Below are positions 6,978-11,492 of a stretch of DNA of 11,492 nucleotides, piece by piece (position 1 is the first letter of the stretch; every line of letters begins with the position of its first letter). The notes under the pieces are model-generated. The model was not told where the DNA came from, did not search any database, and was given only the letters and a program-made list of their open reading frames with translations. Origin of the DNA: Roseiarcus sp031367195. GTDB lineage: Bacteria; Pseudomonadota; Alphaproteobacteria; Rhizobiales; Beijerinckiaceae. The translations under genes were made by a program, and so were the position numbers. The stretch lies in assembly GCA_031367195.1 (NCBI GenBank), contig JANLPL010000394.1, forward strand, positions 1 to 11,492, read 5' to 3'.

Positions 6978-6982
6978 ACTTC

Positions 6983-7858
6983 ATGTCGACAATCGCATTC
7001 ATCGGACTGGGCAATATGGGCGGGCCGATGGCCGCCAATCTGGTCAAGGCCGGGCATGAGGTGCTGGGCGTCGATCTCGTCGCCGAGTTGCGCGAGGCCG
7101 CGCGAGGCGCGGGCGTCAAGATCGCCGCCAACGCGGCGGAGGCGGCCGCACATGCCGATGTCGTTGTCACCATGCTGCCGGCGGGCCGGCACGTGCTCGG
7201 CGTGTGGAGCGAGCTTACGCCCAAGCCGGGCGCGCTATGGATCGATTCCTCGACCATCGATGTCGAGAGCGCGCGCAGGGCGCACGCACTGGCGCAGGCT
7301 AAGGGGGCGCTGTCGGTCGATGCGCCGGTGTCGGGCGGGGTCGGCGGGGCCAAGGGTGCGACGCTCACCTTCATGTGCGGCGGCTCCGAGGCGGCCTTCG
7401 CGACGGCCAGGCCCGTTCTGGAGCAAATGGGCAAGCGGATTGTCCATTGCGGCGCGGCCGGCGCGGGCCAAGCGGCCAAAATCTGCAACAACATGATTCT
7501 CGGCGCGACCATGATCGCCACCTGCGAAGCGTTCGTGCTGGGCGAAAAGCTCGGCCTGTCGCATCAGGCTTTGTACGACGTCGCCTCGACCTCCTCGGGC
7601 CAGAGTTGGTCGCTGACGAGCTATTGCCCCGTGCCCGGCCCGGTGCCGGCCTCGCCCGCCAACAATGGCTACAAGCCCGGTTTCGCCGCCGCGCTGATGT
7701 TGAAGGACCTGAAGCTGGCGCAAGAGGCAGCCGTCGCCAGCGGCGCCAATACGCCGCTGGGCGCGGCGGCGGCGCAGCTTTATGCGCTGTTCAATGCGAG
7801 CGGCGGCGCGGGCGCCGATTTCTCCGGTATCATCGAGTTTTTGCGCGGTCGCGGCTGA
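6983..7858 (+). CDS. mmsB: 3-hydroxyisobutyrate dehydrogenase, 291 aa
   Basis: This NAD-dependent enzyme oxidises 3-hydroxyisobutyrate to methylmalonate semialdehyde in valine breakdown. It belongs to the beta-hydroxyacid dehydrogenase family. The dinucleotide-binding motif GLGNMGGPMAANL starts at residue 8, and the substrate-binding signature DAPVSGG is at 113-119. The catalytic Lys166 lies in GAGQAAKICNN with Asn170. A segment at about 204-250 (SSGQSWSLTSYCPVPG, then KPGFAAALMLKDLKLAQ) is characteristic of true 3-hydroxyisobutyrate dehydrogenases rather than tartronate semialdehyde reductases. Length is typical (about 295). It begins with an ATG preceded by AGGGG. The following transporter gene starts on the base after its TGA, so the two are almost certainly one transcript. 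Other valine-pathway genes such as mmsA are not in view. The substrate assignment is strong by motif but not proven. Confidence 0.93.
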   Translation: MSTIAFIGLGNMGGPMAANLVKAGHEVLGVDLVAELREAARGAGVKIAANAAEAAAHADVVVTMLPAGRHVLGVWSELTPKPGALWIDSSTIDVESARRAHALAQAKGALSVDAPVSGGVGGAKGATLTFMCGGSEAAFATARPVLEQMGKRIVHCGAAGAGQAAKICNNMILGATMIATCEAFVLGEKLGLSHQALYDVASTSSGQSWSLTSYCPVPGPVPASPANNGYKPGFAAALMLKDLKLAQEAAVASGANTPLGAAAAQLYALFNASGGAGADFSGIIEFLRGRG

Positions 7859-9211
7859 GTGGGCGTTCCCGCTTCGGGGCGGCTTTGGCTGCCGCTGACC
7901 GCGATCTATGCCGCGCTCACGCTGGTGGCGCTCGACGTCGCGATCGTCAATGTCGCGCTGCCGACGATCTCGCAGGCCCTTGATGTCAGCTCGGCGGCGA
8001 GCGTGGCGGTGGCGACGAGCTACCAACTGGCGGTGGTGATCTCGCTGCTGCCGTTCGCAGCCCTTGGCGAAAGCTATGGCCCGCGAAAAGTGTTCGTCGG
8101 CGGCGCGAGCCTGTTCATCGCGGCCTCGGCGTTGTGCGCGGTTTCGACGAGCCTGCCGATGCTGGTGGCGGCGCGGTTCGCGCAGGGGCTCGGCGGCGGC
8201 TCCATCATGGCGATCACGGCGATGCTGCTGCGCTTCACCGTGCCGCATGAGAAGCTCGCCTCGGCGATCGGCTGGAATGCGGTGACGGTGGCGCTGGCGG
8301 GCGCGGCGGGGCCGTCGGTGGGCGCGCTGATCCTGTCGGCGGCGGGCTGGCCGTGGTTGTTCGCGATCAACCTGCCGATCGGCGCGCTGGCGCTGCTGGC
8401 CTCGCGCGCGCTCCCCAGCTTGGCGGGGACGGGGCGCGGCGTCGATGCGCTCAGCGCCATCGCCTCGGCCGCGATGTTCGCGATGTTCTTCGTTGGCGCG
8501 GGCCGCCTCGTCGCAGAGCCGGCGAGCGGCGCGGCGCTGATCGCGGCGGCGCTGATGTGTCTGATCGGCCTGATCCGGCGCGAGGCTGGCCGATTGGCGC
8601 CGCTGGTCCCGGTCGATCTGTTCGCCGAACCCGCGTTCCGGCGCACGGTGTTCGCCTCCGCCTGCACCTTTTGCGCGCAGGTGCTCGCCAATGTCGCGCT
8701 GCCATTCCACTTTCAGACCGCGCTTGGCGCCGACGTGCTCTCAACCGGCCTCTACATGACCGCCTGGCCGCTGGCGATCATCGCCATCGCCTCGTTTTCC
8801 GGCCGACTCGCGGGGCTGCTGCCGGCTTCGCGGCTATGCTCGCTCGGCACGCTGATCGTCGCGCTCGGCCTTGTCGCCGCCGCGTTGACGCCTGTGCGCG
8901 CCGGCGTCGCGCCGGTGCTGGCCGCGCTGGCTCTGGCGGGCCTGGGGTTCGGCCTGTTCCAGCCCGCCAACAACCGGCTGCTGCTGCTATCCGCGCCCAA
9001 GGCGCGCAGCGGCGCGGCGGGCGGCGTGCAGGGCACGACACGGTTGTTCGGGCAGACGATGGGGGCGACGGTGATGACGGCGCTGTTTCAGTTCGAGCCG
9101 GGGGATGCGGGTCCGCGCATCGGTTTGATGGCGGCGGCGGGGTTTGCGTTGACGGCGTCGCTCGTCGGCGCCTTTAACGCGAGGGGGCAGGATTTGCGGG
9201 GCCAGAAGTGA
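7859..9211 (+). CDS. MFS transporter, DHA2 (EmrB/QacA-like) family, 450 aa
   Basis: This is an inner-membrane secondary transporter, probably a proton-driven exporter. Almost the whole length is hydrophobic segments, compatible with 12-14 transmembrane helices. LDVAIVNVALPTI (25-37) is the DHA2 helix-1 motif with a membrane-embedded Asp26. The loop 2-3 motif is GESYGPRKVFVGG (70-82), with Ser where the usual Asp of motif A would be. RFAQGLGGGSIM (106-117) matches motif B and GAAGPSVGALI (148-158) the antiporter motif C. The start is a GTG directly abutting the mmsB stop (TGAGTG) with no room for an independent ribosome-binding site except inside mmsB, so translation is probably coupled. It is slightly shorter than typical DHA2 members. 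The substrate is unknown; linkage to mmsB hints at an organic acid, but drug-like compounds are equally usual for the family. Confidence 0.9.
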   Translation: MGVPASGRLWLPLTAIYAALTLVALDVAIVNVALPTISQALDVSSAASVAVATSYQLAVVISLLPFAALGESYGPRKVFVGGASLFIAASALCAVSTSLPMLVAARFAQGLGGGSIMAITAMLLRFTVPHEKLASAIGWNAVTVALAGAAGPSVGALILSAAGWPWLFAINLPIGALALLASRALPSLAGTGRGVDALSAIASAAMFAMFFVGAGRLVAEPASGAALIAAALMCLIGLIRREAGRLAPLVPVDLFAEPAFRRTVFASACTFCAQVLANVALPFHFQTALGADVLSTGLYMTAWPLAIIAIASFSGRLAGLLPASRLCSLGTLIVALGLVAAALTPVRAGVAPVLAALALAGLGFGLFQPANNRLLLLSAPKARSGAAGGVQGTTRLFGQTMGATVMTALFQFEPGDAGPRIGLMAAAGFALTASLVGAFNARGQDLRGQK

Positions 9212-9234
9212 CTTTTGCCGCGCACATGGGATCA

Positions 9235-9273
9235 ATCCGCGCGGAGACAGCGCCGCTTGGCGGCGCGGCGGAT
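9235..9273. terminator. GC-rich hairpin between convergent genes
   Basis: GCGCCGC (9250-9256) pairs with GCGGCGC (9260-9266) around a 3-base loop, and outer arms ATCCGC (9235-9240) and GCGGAT (9268-9273) can extend the stem across an internal bulge. It lies just after the transporter gene and before the end of the opposing gene. There is no T-tract, so the terminator call rests on position and stem strength. Confidence 0.5.
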
Positions 9274-9288
9274 CGTGCGTCTTGGGAA

Positions 9289-9735
9289 CTAGCTGCGAAG
9301 CGTCGCCTCTGGCTTCTGCAACAGCATAGCCGGGAACAGTCCAAACGCGATCTGACCTGCGAGCCCAACTAAGGCCGGCGCGCTTCGAAAGAGTTCGATA
9401 TATTCGAAGAGAGTTCGCCCCCACAGGAGCAAAGAAAAACAGATTTCGGCAATCATCAGTAGTGCGAAGGCGACGCCGCCCATCGTCAACCGGGACCGCA
9501 GACTGGCGCCGATTCGGAAACGACGGATGAGCGCGCGCGCGGCGAACCACGAAATTGCGAGCATGAAAGGCAATTCAAGGCTGACGGCCGCCGTTTCCCC
9601 CACCGCGGGGGCGATAAGGACCGTCCGAAGAACGCCAAGGGCGAAGCCGGCCGCAAAGACGATTGCAAAATAGACGAATCCGGCTGCTAGCGCCGAACCT
9701 CCGCTTGTAGGGTTGGATTGGGGTGATACGCGCAT
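9289..9735 (-). CDS. Small four-helix integral membrane protein of unknown function, 148 aa
   Basis: Four hydrophobic segments are visible at about residues 16-38, 50-66, 82-102 and 120-139, joined by short basic loops (for example RRFRIGASLRSR after helix 2). This indicates an inner-membrane protein with little outside the bilayer. Helix 1 is Gly/Ala/Phe-rich (FVYFAIVFAAGFALGVLR). A conserved-looking loop, IAPAVGETAAVSLELP, joins helices 1 and 2 and has Glu residues next to the membrane. It resembles widespread uncharacterised small proteobacterial membrane proteins, but I cannot name a function. The start is uncertain: ATG at 9735 (used here) or an in-frame GTG at 9768, which adds 11 residues; neither has a strong ribosome-binding site. 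It converges on the MFS transporter gene. It is somewhat less GC-rich than its neighbours. Confidence 0.75.
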   Translation of the reverse strand: MRVSPQSNPTSGGSALAAGFVYFAIVFAAGFALGVLRTVLIAPAVGETAAVSLELPFMLAISWFAARALIRRFRIGASLRSRLTMGGVAFALLMIAEICFSLLLWGRTLFEYIELFRSAPALVGLAGQIAFGLFPAMLLQKPEATLRS

Positions 9736-9833
9736 CGACGGCCAACCTGCTGAGCTTATCGCTTCCACCTCAAGCGCGTCGCGATGTTTGCTCCGACCTG
9801 ACGCCAGCCTCGGTCACCAGCTAACGTCGCCGC

Positions 9834-10232
9834 TCACGCCGCTTTGGGCAGGGGCGCGCGGGCCGGGGTGAGGCGGCCGGCGAGATCGAGCAGCGCCAGA
9901 TGGTAGTTCATCGACACGCGCGGCATCCGGTGAAAGCGATCGACCACGACGGACAGCAATTCGCGTAACGTGCGCGCATCCGCATCGGCGACGCGGTCGA
10001 GATCGAGGTTCTCCTGCGCCAGCGCCTCGACGAGGTCGGCGCGGCGCAGTTCGAAGTTTTTCATGTCGCCCTCGATCAGCGATCGCCAGACGCGGGCGTG
10101 CAGGCGCGCGAGTCGCCAGACGGTCTTGAGATCGCTGGAATGGGCGCCGTAGGCTTCGAGCATACGGTCGAAAATGATCGGGTCGGCCCATTCGAGCAGA
10201 CCAGAAAAGCCGTCGGCGGCATTGGCTTGCAT
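9834..10232 (-). CDS. Helical protein of unknown function downstream of nusB, 132 aa
   Basis: I do not recognise this soluble protein. It is predicted nearly all helical: a segment with FSGLLEWADPIIFDRMLEA near the N-terminus, a long amphipathic stretch at about 35-75 (WRLARLHARVWRSLIEGDM then LRRADLVEALAQEN), and a C-terminal helix with RVSMNYHLALLDLAGRL. It has no cysteine in the core, no signal peptide and no membrane segment. The ATG at 10232 is used; an in-frame TTG at 10253 would add seven residues. Neither has a clear ribosome-binding site, so the start is tentative. The competing frame here encodes an Arg-rich, low-complexity product typical of a shadow in GC-rich DNA. It lies 76 bases downstream of nusB on the same strand and may be read through from it, although a weak hairpin lies between. 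Confidence 0.65.
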   Translation of the reverse strand: MQANAADGFSGLLEWADPIIFDRMLEAYGAHSSDLKTVWRLARLHARVWRSLIEGDMKNFELRRADLVEALAQENLDLDRVADADARTLRELLSVVVDRFHRMPRVSMNYHLALLDLAGRLTPARAPLPKAA

Positions 10233-10278
10233 GGGCGCGGCGTCCGGGCACAAGCGCGAAATCGCGCCATGGGCGCAG

Positions 10279-10297
10279 CCATAATCGCGGCTTATGG
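10279..10297 (-). terminator. Weak hairpin after nusB
   Basis: On the minus strand CCATAA and TTATGG (6 bp) flank a 7-base loop, 12 bases after the nusB stop. The stem is short and no T-run follows, so it may only attenuate transcription into the gene at 9834-10232 or may be chance. Confidence 0.25.
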
Positions 10298-10308
10298 TTA
10301 ACGAAAAG

Positions 10309-10779
10309 TTAGCCCGCCTGCGGTCCGGAAAACTCCTTCGGCCGGGTCTTGCGTGCGAGATTGTCGAGCACGGCGTTGATCATGCCGCTCTCCTCGGGCC
10401 CGAAGAAGGCGCCGGCGACGTCGACATATTCCTTGATCGCCACGCGGGCGGGTACATCGGAGCGGGATTGCAGCTCGTAGAAAGCCGCGCGCAGGATCGC
10501 ACGCATCAGCGCTTCCACCCGCTTCAGCGGCCAGCCCTGCGCCAGCGCTTCGTCGACCGCGCGGTCGATGGCGACCTGATCCTTCAAGACGCCGCCGACG
10601 ATGTCGCGGAAGAAGCCGATCTCGGCGGGGTTGTACTGGTCGCCCTCGACCTCCTGGCCGATCCAATGAGATTCGAATTCGGCCAGCACTTCCGGCAGGC
10701 CGATTTCGGCCACTTCCATCTGGTAGAGCGCCTGCGCCGCCGCGAGCCGGGCGGCCGATCTCTGCTGCGCCTTGCTCAC
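10309..10779 (-). CDS. nusB: Transcription antitermination factor NusB, 156 aa
   Basis: NusB binds boxA RNA together with NusE (ribosomal protein S10) and supports antitermination of rRNA transcription. The sequence has the family's N-terminal helix RSAARLAAAQALYQME (7-22). The central stretch around WPLKRVEALMRAILRAAFYEL (83-102) is characteristic, as is DVPARVAIKEYVDVAGAF (108-125) followed by GMINAVLDNLARK (132-144). The length is typical for alphaproteobacteria. The GTG start overlaps the ribH stop by four bases (GTGA), so expression is coupled to riboflavin synthesis, a pairing common in proteobacteria. No strong separate ribosome-binding site is visible. The C-terminal tail after about 145 is short and basic/flexible. 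Confidence 0.96.
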   Translation of the reverse strand: MSKAQQRSAARLAAAQALYQMEVAEIGLPEVLAEFESHWIGQEVEGDQYNPAEIGFFRDIVGGVLKDQVAIDRAVDEALAQGWPLKRVEALMRAILRAAFYELQSRSDVPARVAIKEYVDVAGAFFGPEESGMINAVLDNLARKTRPKEFSGPQAG

Positions 10780-11258
10780 GTGAGCGACCGTTTGAGCGCG
10801 GCGATCACCAGCGCGGCGCGGGCGGCGTCGCCGCCCTTGTCGCCGCGCGCGGGGTCGGCGCGCTCCTCGGCCTGTGCTGCGTTTTCGGTGGTCAGGATCC
10901 CGTTGCCGAGCGCCAGCTTGCGCGCCACGCTCATATCCATCAGCGCGCGCGCGGATTCGCCCGCCACAATCTCGAAATGATAGGTCTCGCCGCGAATGAC
11001 GCAGCCGAGCGCGACCATGCCGTCATAGGGGCGTCCCCTGGCGATGGCGGCGTCGAGCGCGATCGCCGCGGCGGCGGGGATTTCGAGCGCTCCGGGGGCC
11101 GAGATCTCGTCGAGCGAAGCGCCGGCCGTCTCGAACGCCGCGCGGGCGCCGGCGAGCAACATCTCGCCGATCGCGTCGTAATAGCGCGCCTCGACGAGGA
11201 GGAAGCGAGCGCCGGGGAGGCGCGGCGGCGGCGCGTGAGTGCGTTGAGGTTCGGCCAT
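10776..11258 (-). CDS. ribH: 6,7-dimethyl-8-ribityllumazine synthase, 160 aa
   Basis: This enzyme condenses 5-amino-6-ribitylamino-uracil with 3,4-dihydroxy-2-butanone 4-phosphate to give lumazine, the penultimate step of riboflavin synthesis; family members assemble into pentamers or larger shells. RYYDAIGEMLLAGA follows the first strand (from 25), substrate-binding GALEIP is at 56-61, and GCVIRGETYHFEIV (85-98) carries the catalytic His94. GNGILTTENAAQAEERA (118-134) and KGGDAARAAL (141-150) complete the signature. The open frame runs upstream to 11399, but those 47 residues are Arg-rich and unlike the family, so the ATG at 11258 is chosen even though no clear Shine-Dalgarno sequence precedes it. 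The gene overlaps nusB by four bases. No ribE, ribD or ribBA gene lies in the visible part, and no FMN riboswitch is recognisable in its leader. Confidence 0.95.
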   Translation of the reverse strand: MAEPQRTHAPPPRLPGARFLLVEARYYDAIGEMLLAGARAAFETAGASLDEISAPGALEIPAAAAIALDAAIARGRPYDGMVALGCVIRGETYHFEIVAGESARALMDMSVARKLALGNGILTTENAAQAEERADPARGDKGGDAARAALVIAALKRSLT

Positions 11259-11262
11259 GACG

Positions 11263-11295
11263 TCGGGTGGGAGATTGGGCTTCGGGTGGGAGATT
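11263..11295 (-). repeat. 14-base direct repeat in the ribH leader
   Basis: TCGGGTGGGAGATT occurs at 11263-11276 and again at 11282-11295 (period 19). On the ribH sense strand both copies read AATCTCCCACCCGA, the nearer one ending four bases before the ATG. It occupies the position where a ribosome-binding site would be expected. It may be a protein- or RNA-binding repeat, or a simple tandem duplication. Confidence 0.6.
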
Positions 11296-11326
11296 ATGCG
11301 GCGCACACTCCTAAAGGGCGCGGCCC

Positions 11327-11347
11327 CCCGGCGCAAGCCGCGCCGGG
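11327..11347 (-). promoter_or_regulatory. GC-rich hairpin in the ribH leader
   Basis: CCCGGCGC (11327-11334) and GCGCCGGG (11340-11347) form a perfect 8-bp stem with a 5-base loop, about 70 bases upstream of the ribH ATG. On the sense strand CCCTTT follows about 10 bases later. It could terminate an upstream transcript or shape the ribH leader; the sequence does not decide. Confidence 0.4.
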
Positions 11348-11382
11348 CCGAACCAGCAATTCTAAAAGTAGGAAATTTTCGG

Positions 11383-11394
11383 GATTCGCGAATC
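11383..11394. promoter_or_regulatory. Palindrome with two GANTC methylation sites upstream of ribH
   Basis: GATTCGCGAATC is a perfect 12-base palindrome. It holds two GANTC pentamers (11383-11387 and 11390-11394), the site methylated by CcrM in alphaproteobacteria. It lies in an AT-richer stretch about 130 bases upstream of the ribH ATG, a plausible promoter position. It could be a methylation-sensitive control site or an operator; both are inference. Confidence 0.35.
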
Positions 11395-11492
11395 AGCAAA
11401 AGTCTGATTGAACTAAACCGCTACGCGGTATAGGCGTCGCTGGGCTGGCGCGAGGTGGCCCCTGCCTGAGAAGATTTGGTTGCGAAGCCAAC

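Noticed and set aside
7235..8710. Long minus-strand open frame (491 codons) antisense to mmsB and the transporter
   Set aside because: It encodes an Arg/Gln/His/Ala-rich product without motifs, and spans the junction of two well-supported plus-strand genes.
9814..10251. 145-codon frame competing with the 9834-10232 gene
   Set aside because: The product is Arg/Ser/Pro-rich and low in hydrophobic residues; the chosen frame gives a balanced helical protein.
11259..11399. Extended N-terminus of ribH starting at 11399
   Set aside because: The 47 extra residues are Arg-rich and foreign to lumazine synthases, and the region holds the palindrome, hairpin and direct repeat.
11259..11420. FMN riboswitch upstream of ribH
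   Set aside because: None of the conserved RFN-element segments I know can be recognised in this stretch.

Overview
This window reads as a chromosomal segment of a GC-rich alphaproteobacterium, probably of the order Hyphomicrobiales (Rhizobiales). The evidence is strongly GC-biased coding sequence over most of the window, a ribH-nusB gene pair, GTG starts with 4-base GTGA stop/start overlaps, and paired GANTC (CcrM-type) sites upstream of ribH. The genus cannot be fixed from the sequence alone. No rRNA, tRNA, CRISPR array, intact insertion sequence or phage gene is visible.

Layout: (1) Bases 1-1025 form a visibly AT-richer pocket with two short minus-strand genes of unknown function (77-478 and 662-877). 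Each has a good Shine-Dalgarno sequence. (2) Bases 1026-4444, minus strand, hold a translationally coupled pair: a HerA-family hexameric ATPase followed by a protein with a degenerate GGDEF domain and an apparently intact EAL (c-di-GMP phosphodiesterase) domain. (3) Bases 4570-5493, plus strand, encode a CysG-like siroheme synthase whose C-terminal methyltransferase domain is cut short; the gene ends in a perfect 13-bp hairpin. (4) Bases 5617-6885, minus strand, encode 5-methylthioribose kinase (mtnK, methionine salvage). It is divergent from (5) a plus-strand pair at 6983-9211: 3-hydroxyisobutyrate dehydrogenase (mmsB, valine catabolism) followed with zero spacing by a DHA2-type MFS transporter. 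(6) Bases 9289-9735, minus strand, encode a small four-helix membrane protein. (7) Bases 9834-11258, minus strand, hold ribH (lumazine synthase) overlapping nusB, then a short helical protein of unknown function. The ribH leader carries a GC-rich hairpin, a GANTC-containing palindrome and a 14-base direct repeat.

Most of the window is housekeeping metabolism. The items most worth following up are the HerA-EAL gene pair, the truncated methyltransferase half of CysG, the AT-rich pocket with two orphan genes, and the ribH leader. I found no convincing evidence of a complete new defence or mobile system. The HerA-EAL pair is the closest candidate for an uncharacterised two-gene functional unit.
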